A stretch of DNA of 64,000 nt from Bacteroidia bacterium (GTDB lineage Bacteria > Bacteroidota > Bacteroidia > NS11-12g > UBA955): contig JAOASJ010000127.1 of assembly GCA_030158725.1 (NCBI GenBank), forward strand, positions 1,389 to 65,388, written 5' to 3'. A program made the position numbers and the translations under genes. The notes under the pieces are model-generated. The model was not told the origin of the DNA, ran no database searches, and saw nothing but the letters and a program-made list of their open reading frames with translations. This document shows, in pieces, positions 1 through 8,935 of this stretch; the first letter of the stretch is position 1, and each line of letters opens with the position of its first letter.

Positions 1-14
1 TGACGTATAATTTC

Positions 15-722
15 TTATTCGTGCACTTCTAAATTGCCTTCGTAGGCTGGGTCGTTGTGTACTTTGTTGTTTTCAACTTTAATCACACGTGCGGGGAATT
101 TTTCAAGTAAGCGGTGTTCGTGGGTAGCCATTAAAACTGCCGTTCCTTCATCTTTTGCAATTTGTTGTAAAAGCTTGGTGATGTCGTTTGAAATATCTGG
201 ATCGAGATTTCCAGTTGGTTCATCTGCCAAAATGATTTCCGGTTTGTTTAACAAAGCACGGGCAATAACCAAACGTTGTTGTTCTCCGCCACTTAATTGG
301 TGAGGCATTTTATAGTCCTTGGTTTCAAGGCCAACGATTTGCAAAACTTCACTCACGCGTTTGAACATTTCCATTTTATTTTTCCAACCTGTAGCGCGCA
401 ATACAAATAAAAGATTGTCTTTGGCATTGCGGTCGGTAAGCAATTGAAAGTCTTGGAAGATAATACCCAAGCGTCGTCTCAGTTTGGCCACTTGTCTGCG
501 CTTTAACTTAATTAAATCGAAACCTGCAACACTGCCACTTCCAAGTTCCAGCTTAAGTTCGCCATGCAAGGTTTTTAACAAGGAACTTTTTCCACTACCT
601 GTTTTACCAATTAGGTAGGCGAATTCACCTTTGCGGATATCCAAATTGACTTGGTGTAGAACCAAATTCTTTTCTTGAAATATATCTGCTTGTTGCAAAT
701 GAATAACGGCTTGTTCTTGCAT
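15..722 (-). CDS. ftsE: FtsE-like ABC transporter ATP-binding protein
   Basis: This is a 235-residue ABC ATPase of the FtsE/LolD type. In the family, FtsE pairs with the membrane protein FtsX and drives septal peptidoglycan hydrolase activation. Visible motifs are Walker A GKTGSGKS (39-46), Q-loop Q90, signature LSGGE (143-147), Walker B ending in D167-E168, and H-loop H201. There is no membrane segment, so a permease partner is needed. None is seen upstream, and the downstream side lies outside the window. The length fits a stand-alone FtsE. A TAnnTTTG promoter element sits 20 bp upstream of the ATG. LolD or another small exporter ATPase is the alternative, but the N-terminal half looks most like Bacteroidota FtsE. 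Confidence 0.85.
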   Translation of the reverse strand: MQEQAVIHLQQADIFQEKNLVLHQVNLDIRKGEFAYLIGKTGSGKSSLLKTLHGELKLELGSGSVAGFDLIKLKRRQVAKLRRRLGIIFQDFQLLTDRNAKDNLLFVLRATGWKNKMEMFKRVSEVLQIVGLETKDYKMPHQLSGGEQQRLVIARALLNKPEIILADEPTGNLDPDISNDITKLLQQIAKDEGTAVLMATHEHRLLEKFPARVIKVENNKVHNDPAYEGNLEVHE

Positions 723-742
723 AATGTCTGCTTTGGGTTGGG

Positions 743-750
743 CAAAATTA
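743..750 (-). promoter_or_regulatory. -7 promoter element of ftsE
   Basis: The top strand reads CAAAATTA, which is TAATTTTG on the gene strand and matches the Bacteroidota -7 consensus TAnnTTTG. It lies 20 bp before the ftsE start codon. Confidence 0.55.
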
Positions 751-837
751 ACTTTTTTACTTCACACTACTTTAAGTTAAAGCACAGAGATTCTGCACAA
801 AAGACAATAAAATTGCACTTTATCGGACACTAGAAGA

Positions 838-1494
838 TTAACGTATTTGCCAATCTATTTTTTGAAGGCCGTGCTTGGCTAAAAATTCATTGGTTTTTGA
901 AAAGTGTTTGCAGTTGAAAAAACCTTTGTAAGCTGAGAGCGGAGAAGGATGAGCAGCTTCAAGAACAAGGTGCTTGTTTCCGATTAATGGCCTTTTGCTT
1001 TTGGCATAATTTCCCCAAAGTAAAAAGACCAAATTCTCTTTATTTTCATTTAAAGATTTAATCATTTGATCGGTAAATATTTCCCAACCTCTGTTGCGGT
1101 GACTACCTGCTTTGTGGGCTTCAACACTTAAGCATGCATTCAAGAGTAAAACACCTTGTTGTGCCCATTGTTCTAAATTTCCATGGCTTGGTATTTGGCA
1201 ATCTAAATCTGCTTTCAGTTCTGTAAAAATATTTCGTAAAGAAGGCGGTATGTCAACACCTTTTGGCACACTGAAACTCAGTCCATGTGCCTGTGAATAA
1301 TCGTGGTAAGGGTCTTGACCAATGACAACAACTTTAACCTGATCAAAAGGGCATAAATCAAAAGCAGAATAGCGCTTGTCTTCAGGAGGAAATATGGTTT
1401 TGCCAGCAGCAATTTCAGAAGCTAGAAAAGTATTTAATTTAATAAAATAGTCTTTTGCTTCTTCTTCAATAAATAGGCTTTTCCAACTTGGCAT
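838..1494 (-). CDS. ung: Uracil-DNA glycosylase
   Basis: Family 1 uracil-DNA glycosylase, which removes uracil from DNA as the first step of base excision repair. With the start at the ATG at 1494 it has 218 residues, the usual size. The water-activating motif GQDPYH has its Asp at residue 61, and the DNA-intercalation motif HPSPLSAYKGFF starts at H182. The reading frame stays open for 25 more codons upstream, but that stretch is AT-rich, runs into the divergent ligA promoter and encodes nothing conserved, so the inner ATG is preferred. It is divergent from ligA, another repair and replication gene, with about 80 bp between the starts. Confidence 0.95.
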   Translation of the reverse strand: MPSWKSLFIEEEAKDYFIKLNTFLASEIAAGKTIFPPEDKRYSAFDLCPFDQVKVVVIGQDPYHDYSQAHGLSFSVPKGVDIPPSLRNIFTELKADLDCQIPSHGNLEQWAQQGVLLLNACLSVEAHKAGSHRNRGWEIFTDQMIKSLNENKENLVFLLWGNYAKSKRPLIGNKHLVLEAAHPSPLSAYKGFFNCKHFSKTNEFLAKHGLQKIDWQIR

Positions 1495-1554
1495 TCTTGC
1501 TAATATTAGGTGTTCGAAATTAAGTGTTTTGTTTAAATAATATAATAATAATCT

Positions 1555-1562
1555 TATTTTTG
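1555..1562 (+). promoter_or_regulatory. -7 promoter element of ligA
   Basis: TATTTTTG matches TAnnTTTG exactly and ends 10 bp before the ligA ATG, which implies a very short 5' leader. Confidence 0.55.
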
Positions 1563-1563
1563 A

Positions 1564-3582
<2,019 letters not shown>

Positions 3583-3589
3583 AATCAAA

Positions 3590-3623
3590 AAGCCCAATGC
3601 TGTAATTAGACAACATTGGGCTT
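3590..3623. terminator. Hairpin terminator between convergent ligA and a hypothetical gene
   Basis: A perfect 10-bp stem (AAGCCCAATG/CATTGGGCTT), with a further TGT/ACA pairing inside, lies between the two convergent stop codons. On the minus strand it is followed by TTTTTGATTTT, so it should best stop the leftward gene. The plus-strand U-tract is weaker. Confidence 0.75.
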
Positions 3624-3628
3624 AAATA

Positions 3629-4288
3629 TTAGATAACAGCTACGACAAAAAAAGCCAAGTTTAGAAAGGTTAATAACAGCAAAAGTGAGCAGGCGATGAG
3701 TACACTCCACATTAAGCCATAGCCTCTAAATTGATTTGGATTTTTCTTCATGAATTTTTTTCCGACAAAGGTCAAAACAATGCCGGCCATAAAGGTAAGC
3801 ACCAACAAATTAAGCAAAATAAGAACGGGTAAATAGCTTAATACAATAAGCCCAAGTAAAGAAGCATAAAACAAGATACCTCCAATTTTTACATGGGGTT
3901 CGACTTTCTTTTTAGTTTTGCTTGGCTCTTTGGTTTTATAGTCTTTGTAAATTTTAATTTCTTTCAACAAAGGAATACTTGAAATGGGATGTTTAATGGC
4001 AGCATTGGTTTTAAAAGATTTGCTTTTGGTTTTAGTGAAATGTTGAATCGAAGAGATTGGATTTATGTTTTCTAAGGGGATGGAATTATGCTTGAAATTT
4101 GAAAGTTTTAGTTGAGGTTTAAATTTGGATTTTGAAGAACTGTAATTGTTTTGATGTTTTTCATTTTCTAAACGGTTACCCAAGTTAATTTTAAGTCCAT
4201 TTCCATAACGTGTTTTAGTAACAATACCGCAGGATTGGAGGCCGATGAGTGCAAAGATGCAGACGTAAATTTTAAATGTTTTTTTCAT
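3629..4288 (-). CDS. Putative lipoprotein with C-terminal membrane segments
   Basis: I do not recognise this 219-residue protein beyond its layout. It begins with a signal peptide ending in a lipobox (LQSC, Cys20). Residues about 25-130 are basic, Lys/Ser/Asn-rich and low in complexity. The C-terminal third has three hydrophobic stretches (about 135-160, 160-178 and 195-219) that look like membrane helices. A lipidated N-terminus with C-terminal membrane helices is an unusual combination. Small proteins of this layout do occur in Bacteroidota. It stands alone between ligA and ftsK on the opposite strand. Function unknown. Confidence 0.7.
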   Translation of the reverse strand: MKKTFKIYVCIFALIGLQSCGIVTKTRYGNGLKINLGNRLENEKHQNNYSSSKSKFKPQLKLSNFKHNSIPLENINPISSIQHFTKTKSKSFKTNAAIKHPISSIPLLKEIKIYKDYKTKEPSKTKKKVEPHVKIGGILFYASLLGLIVLSYLPVLILLNLLVLTFMAGIVLTFVGKKFMKKNPNQFRGYGLMWSVLIACSLLLLLTFLNLAFFVVAVI

Positions 4289-4436
4289 GTTATTTGTGTT
4301 TTATGTAAAATCGTATTGTAAAATTAGAATGGTATTTTTGGAATTACACCATGGTATTTTTAGTTTGTTTTTTGTATATTAAATTAAGTATTCCATTTAT
4401 CTGCACACATTCAAATAGATGTGGATTTTATTCAGC

Positions 4437-4456
4437 CCATATAAGAAAGTATATGG
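4437..4456. promoter_or_regulatory. Inverted repeat upstream of ftsK promoter
   Basis: CCATATA-N6-TATATGG is a perfect 7-bp inverted repeat that ends 11 bp before the -7 element of ftsK, so it covers the -33 region. The position suits an operator. The binding protein is unknown. Confidence 0.35.
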
Positions 4457-4467
4457 ACAATGCGTTT

Positions 4468-4475
4468 TACATTTG
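4468..4475 (+). promoter_or_regulatory. -7 promoter element of ftsK
   Basis: TACATTTG matches TAnnTTTG and lies 14 bp before the ATG at 4490. An upstream in-frame ATG at 4460 lies before this element, so the element argues for the inner start. Confidence 0.5.
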
Positions 4476-4489
4476 CGAGAAGCAAACCC

Positions 4490-7036
4490 ATGGCCGGAAA
4501 AAAGAGCAATAGTTTTAGAAATTCAGCAGACGATTTTCAAGCTGAAGAGAAGGAAAGTAAAAAACCTTTGAAAGGCGGTCGTTTGGCTTGGATTAAAGAT
4601 GAACGAACCCTTAGAATAATTGGGGCATTTTTTATCTTGTTCTCCTTGTTTTTATTGTTGTCATTTACTTCTCATATCATAAACTTATGGAGTTTTGAAA
4701 CCGATCAAGATTTGCTTCAAAGCAGCAATTGGCAATGGTATAAAACAAATAATCCAAAAGGCTCAGCCAATTTAATGGGATATTTGGGTGCGTGGTTTGG
4801 ACATTTGTTTATTCACAAATGGTTTGGCGTTGCATCATTTATCATTTTATTCAGTGTATTTACTTTTGGAACCAAATTGCTTTTCAATTGGCAGATGTAT
4901 CCAATAGGAAAGATACTTCGCTATACATTTTTTATTGTGGTTTGGGTATCCTTGTTGATGGGATTTATTTTTCATAGCCACAATTTATTTATGGGCGGAG
5001 GCTTTGGATATTTTGGGTTCTTGTGGTTCAAGAGTTTGTTTGGCAGCATAGGCATGGTCTTATTTTTAATGTTGTATGCTGCAATTTTCATGATAGCGGT
5101 TTACAATGTTGATTTCAGATTTAAAATGTCTGATTTGGTTCAGGATATACCCGCTGAAGGTTCTACAGCAGCTGCAGTTCCGTTTAGTGAACATGAGTTG
5201 GAAGCAGAGGCCATTAAAACACATTTTGTTGATCAGGCTGAGGATATGGATGTCAATTTGGATGACATTTCTGTTGCTGAGATAGAAGATGAAGCGGAGG
5301 GAATAGACCTGATTACTTTAAATAATTCAGATGAGGTAGAAGCAGAGATAGCAGAAACAACTATTGATACCCCAACAGCTCCAATTTCGTTTGCAGTTGA
5401 CAATGTAAGGCCGAAGAAAGTTGAAGCACCAAAAGATTTTGAATTAAAAATTGAAGCCCCTCAAGTAGAAGAAATAGTAGAGACTACAGTGGTAGAAACA
5501 AGACCTTCAAGTGGCTTAGACGATTTATACGACCCAACCTTGGATTTGGCAGGTTATCAAATGCCAACCTTGGATTTGTTGCAAGATTATGAATTTGCAA
5601 AAATTGAAGTTGACCGCACAGAACTTGAAACCAGTAAGAATCTAATTGTTGAAACGCTGAAGAATTACAATATTGGAATTTCAGAAATTAAGGCCAACAT
5701 TGGACCAACAGTAACGCTATATGAAATTGTTCCTGCTCCAGGGGTTAAGATATCACGTATCAAAAACTTGGAAGATGATATTGCCTTAAGTTTGGCTGCC
5801 TTGGGCATACGTATTATTGCGCCAATTCCAGGAAGAGGTACCATTGGTATAGAGGTTCCAAACAAGAAACCAGAAATGGTTCCAATGCGACAAATGGTTG
5901 CCAGCAAGAAGTTTCAAGAGTGTAATTTTGAATTGCCGGTTATTTTGGGTAAAACCATTTCAAACGAATTGTACATTGCCGATTTGAGTAAGATGCCTCA
6001 CTTGTTGTGCGCGGGTGCGACAGGTCAAGGTAAATCAGTTGGTTTGAATACCTTGATCGTTTCCTTGTTGTACAAGAAGCATCCATCTGAATTGAAGTTT
6101 GTATTGGTTGACCCAAAGAAAGTTGAGTTAACTTTATACAACAAGATAGAGCGCCATTATTTGGCCAAATTGCCAGGCGATGGTGACGCCATCATAACCG
6201 ACACCAAATTGGTGACCAACACGCTTAATTCATTGTGTATGGAAATGGATGAGCGTTATGAATTGTTAAAGGCAGCAGGAAAGAGAAACATTATTGAGTA
6301 CAACACCAAGTTTAGAGAACGCAAGTTGTTGCCAACAGAAGGGCATAGATTCTTGCCTTACATCGTTGTAGTGATAGATGAGGTTGCCGATTTGATGATG
6401 ACAGCGGGAAGAGAAGTGGAAACACCAATTGCCCGTTTGGCACAATTGGCCAGAGCAGTTGGTATACATGTTATATTGGCTACCCAAAGGCCATCGGTAA
6501 ATATTATTACAGGTACCATTAAAGCCAACTTCCCAGCGCGTTTGGCATTTAGGGTAACATCAAAAATTGACTCACGTACCATATTAGACAGCAATGGAGC
6601 AGACCAGTTAATAGGAAAAGGAGACATGTTGTACAGCACGGGCAATGATTTGATCCGTTTGCAATGTCCATTTGTTGACACCCCTGAAGTAGAAAGAATT
6701 ACAGAATTCATTGGCAATCAACGAGGCTATTCAAGTGCAATGATATTGCCGGAGTTTAAAGGTGCAGACGACGATGGTTCAAGGGAAGATTTTGACCCTA
6801 ACGAGCGCGACGCTTTGTTTGAAGATGCCGCAAGATTGGTGGTTATGACGCAACAAGGCAGCACATCTTTGATACAAAGAAAATTAAAGTTGGGCTATAA
6901 TAGAGCAGGAAGATTGGTCGACCAGATGGAACAAGCTGGTATTGTTGGGCCATTTGAAGGTGCAAAGGCACGAAAAGTCTTGATTCCAGATGAAATTTCT
7001 TTGGAACACTTTTTGGATAATCTTTATAACAAATAA
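4490..7036 (+). CDS. ftsK: DNA translocase FtsK
   Basis: FtsK is a septum-anchored motor that pumps chromosomal DNA during division and aids dimer resolution. The 848-residue protein has four membrane helices within about residues 45-215 and an acidic linker rich in Glu, Asp and Ala (about 220-360). The RecA-like motor domain has Walker A GATGQGKS (509-516) and Walker B ending in D630-E631. The C-terminal winged-helix gamma domain covers roughly the last 70 residues, the part that reads orienting sequences in the family. The start was set at 4490 because the TAnnTTTG element sits just before it. The next gene is lolA-like, a familiar neighbour in Bacteroidota. Confidence 0.95.
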   Translation: MAGKKSNSFRNSADDFQAEEKESKKPLKGGRLAWIKDERTLRIIGAFFILFSLFLLLSFTSHIINLWSFETDQDLLQSSNWQWYKTNNPKGSANLMGYLGAWFGHLFIHKWFGVASFIILFSVFTFGTKLLFNWQMYPIGKILRYTFFIVVWVSLLMGFIFHSHNLFMGGGFGYFGFLWFKSLFGSIGMVLFLMLYAAIFMIAVYNVDFRFKMSDLVQDIPAEGSTAAAVPFSEHELEAEAIKTHFVDQAEDMDVNLDDISVAEIEDEAEGIDLITLNNSDEVEAEIAETTIDTPTAPISFAVDNVRPKKVEAPKDFELKIEAPQVEEIVETTVVETRPSSGLDDLYDPTLDLAGYQMPTLDLLQDYEFAKIEVDRTELETSKNLIVETLKNYNIGISEIKANIGPTVTLYEIVPAPGVKISRIKNLEDDIALSLAALGIRIIAPIPGRGTIGIEVPNKKPEMVPMRQMVASKKFQECNFELPVILGKTISNELYIADLSKMPHLLCAGATGQGKSVGLNTLIVSLLYKKHPSELKFVLVDPKKVELTLYNKIERHYLAKLPGDGDAIITDTKLVTNTLNSLCMEMDERYELLKAAGKRNIIEYNTKFRERKLLPTEGHRFLPYIVVVIDEVADLMMTAGREVETPIARLAQLARAVGIHVILATQRPSVNIITGTIKANFPARLAFRVTSKIDSRTILDSNGADQLIGKGDMLYSTGNDLIRLQCPFVDTPEVERITEFIGNQRGYSSAMILPEFKGADDDGSREDFDPNERDALFEDAARLVVMTQQGSTSLIQRKLKLGYNRAGRLVDQMEQAGIVGPFEGAKARKVLIPDEISLEHFLDNLYNK

Positions 7037-7041
7037 ATGAT

Positions 7042-7049
7042 TATTTTTG
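7042..7049 (+). promoter_or_regulatory. -7 promoter element of lolA-like gene
   Basis: TATTTTTG starts 5 bp after the ftsK stop codon and ends 30 bp before the lolA-like ATG. The gene may therefore have its own promoter besides any read-through from ftsK. Confidence 0.5.
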
Positions 7050-7079
7050 CACCCTTTAAATTTAACCTACAAGTCACTA

Positions 7080-7751
7080 ATGAGTAAATCAGGGATTTTA
7101 TCTGTCTTTTTAATTGCTTTGGCTACTTTAGCCTTCGTACCAGCAAATGTTGAGAAAGACAAAGCAGTCAATAAATTATTAAAAGAAGTTTCCAAAAAGT
7201 ACAAAGGATACAAGACTCTTAAAGCAGAATTCAGCATGTTGAATGAGCCTGCGGATGCTAAGGCTAAAAGCAAAACTGAGAAAGGTACTTTATATTCAAA
7301 AGGCAATAGTTTCAAATTGATTTTTGGTGGACAGGAAATATTCTGCGATGGAAAAACCATTTGGACTTACACCAAAGAAACCAATGAATGTATTAAGGAC
7401 AATTACAATCCAAATTCTGGATCTGGATTAAATCCTTCAAAAATATTTACGGTTTGGGAAAAAGGATTTTTATACGCCAGCGATGGAACAGTTAAAAAAG
7501 GAACTGCAGATATTGAAAAAATCAAGTTAACGCCAACAGATAAAAACAAGCCATATTTCTTAATGAACTTAGAAGTTGACAAAGCCGCTAAAACGGTTCA
7601 AAATCTTAAAGTATCATTTAAAGCTGGAAATAAGCAAACCTATACTGTTACTTCGCAAACGCCGAATGCAGCAATGGATGACAAGATTTTTGTATTCAAT
7701 GCAGCAGAGCATGCTGGTGTTGAGATGATTGATTTAAGCAAAAAGAAATAG
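7080..7751 (+). CDS. LolA-like outer membrane lipoprotein carrier protein
   Basis: This 223-residue protein resembles periplasmic LolA, which carries lipoproteins from the inner to the outer membrane. It has a hydrophobic signal sequence (about residues 4-20). The rest is the LolA pattern: a motif near residue 40 for a YKTLKAEF-type strand, then alternating strands including GTLYSKGNSFKL, GKTIWTYT and a late NLKVSF strand. The ATG at 7080 follows the promoter element, whereas an upstream in-frame TTG at 7047 overlaps that element. The position right after ftsK matches other Bacteroidota genomes. LolA proteins diverge widely, so a different lipophilic cargo is possible. Confidence 0.82.
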   Translation: MSKSGILSVFLIALATLAFVPANVEKDKAVNKLLKEVSKKYKGYKTLKAEFSMLNEPADAKAKSKTEKGTLYSKGNSFKLIFGGQEIFCDGKTIWTYTKETNECIKDNYNPNSGSGLNPSKIFTVWEKGFLYASDGTVKKGTADIEKIKLTPTDKNKPYFLMNLEVDKAAKTVQNLKVSFKAGNKQTYTVTSQTPNAAMDDKIFVFNAAEHAGVEMIDLSKKK

Positions 7752-7806
7752 TTTAAGAATTTAGAAGACTGACGTAAGTCATATTTATCAAGTGCCTACT
7801 GAATAT

Positions 7807-7814
7807 TAGTTTTG
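7807..7814 (+). promoter_or_regulatory. -7 promoter element of trhO, suggesting a leaderless transcript
   Basis: TAGTTTTG matches TAnnTTTG. Only 4 bp separate its last base from the GTG start codon, so transcription should begin at or next to the start codon. Confidence 0.5.
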
Positions 7815-7818
7815 CAAG

Positions 7819-8838
7819 GTGGTATTACACAATAAGATAAACGCAGAAGTATTAAAGCAAAAGATCAAAGAAAGTGATCTTTTAAGAACAACTATTTCAT
7901 TTTATAAGTACCATCATATAAAAGATCCTAAAGCTTTTAGAGATGCTTTGTATTTGAGATGGTCAGAGTTGGGTGTTCTTGGTAGAATTTATGTTGCAGA
8001 TGAAGGCATTAATGCCCAATTGTCTGTGCCTACTGAAAATCTTGAAGCATTTAAAGCCCATTTAGAAAGCATAGACTTTTTAGCTGGCAACCGTTTGAAT
8101 ATTGCGGTTGATGATGATGGAAAATCATTTTTCAAACTAGCCATTAAAGTGCGTCGCAAGATTGTTGCTGATGGTATTGAAGATCCAAATTTTGATGTTA
8201 CAAAAATTGGAAAGCATTTAAAAGCAGAGGAGTTTAATGAGGTTACCGATAGAGACGATGTAATTATTGTTGATATGCGCAACCACTATGAAAGTGAAGT
8301 GGGTCATTTTGAAAATGCCATACTTCCTGATGTGGTTAATTTCAGAGAACAATTGCCTCAGGTAGCAGAAATGCTTAAGGACCAAAAAGACAAACCGGTT
8401 GTAATGTATTGCACTGGAGGTATTCGTTGTGAAAAGGCGAGTGCTTATATGTTGTATAGAGGATTTAAGGAAGTTTATCAATTAGAAGGCGGCATCATTC
8501 ATTATGCCAACCAGGTTAAGGATAAAGGACTTAAAAACAAGTTTCACGGAAAGAACTTTGTGTTCGACGAAAGATTGGGTGAAAGCATTTCGAATGAAAT
8601 TATTTCAAAATGCCACCAATGCGGAGAGCCTTGTGATACCCATACCAATTGTGCCAATGTCGCTTGTAATTTATTGTTCATCCAATGCGATAAATGCAAA
8701 GAGAAGACACATAATTGCTGCAGTGAAGAGTGCACCCATATTGCTTTATTGCCGGAAGATGAACAAAGAGAATTGAGAAAAGGCAAGAACTTCGGTCGCT
8801 TGGTTTTCGACAAAGGCCGCAAGCGCAAGACAAGCTAG
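7819..8838 (+). CDS. trhO: tRNA uridine(34) hydroxylase TrhO (rhodanese family)
   Basis: TrhO (YceA family) hydroxylates wobble uridine 34 in tRNA using oxygen. The 339-residue protein has the N-terminal acylphosphatase-like domain (about 20-125) and a rhodanese domain with the active-site loop CTGGIRC (198-204). The C-terminus is rich in Cys and His (about 265-305), with CxxC pairs typical of the family and likely to bind zinc. The only usable start near the 5' end is GTG at 7819, since no ATG follows before the conserved core. The promoter element 4 bp upstream suggests a leaderless message. It appears monocistronic. Confidence 0.92.
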   Translation: MVLHNKINAEVLKQKIKESDLLRTTISFYKYHHIKDPKAFRDALYLRWSELGVLGRIYVADEGINAQLSVPTENLEAFKAHLESIDFLAGNRLNIAVDDDGKSFFKLAIKVRRKIVADGIEDPNFDVTKIGKHLKAEEFNEVTDRDDVIIVDMRNHYESEVGHFENAILPDVVNFREQLPQVAEMLKDQKDKPVVMYCTGGIRCEKASAYMLYRGFKEVYQLEGGIIHYANQVKDKGLKNKFHGKNFVFDERLGESISNEIISKCHQCGEPCDTHTNCANVACNLLFIQCDKCKEKTHNCCSEECTHIALLPEDEQRELRKGKNFGRLVFDKGRKRKTS

Positions 8839-8909
8839 ATTGAATTACTGACTTCGTCATAATTTTGTCACAAAACACCAATAGCCTTTTATTTTAGCTA
8901 AATTTTTTC

Positions 8910-8917
8910 TACATTTG
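8910..8917 (+). promoter_or_regulatory. -7 promoter element of secreted protein gene
   Basis: TACATTTG matches TAnnTTTG and ends 18 bp before the ATG at 8936. Just upstream is a perfect palindrome TTTTGT-C-ACAAAA at 8863-8875. Confidence 0.5.
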
Positions 8918-8935
8918 ATTAAAATTCAACTAAGT

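Noticed and set aside
8849-8875. TGAC-TTC-GTCA and TTTTGTCACAAAA as a terminator for trhO
   Set aside because: The stems are short and no T-tract follows. They are more likely chance or binding-site palindromes.
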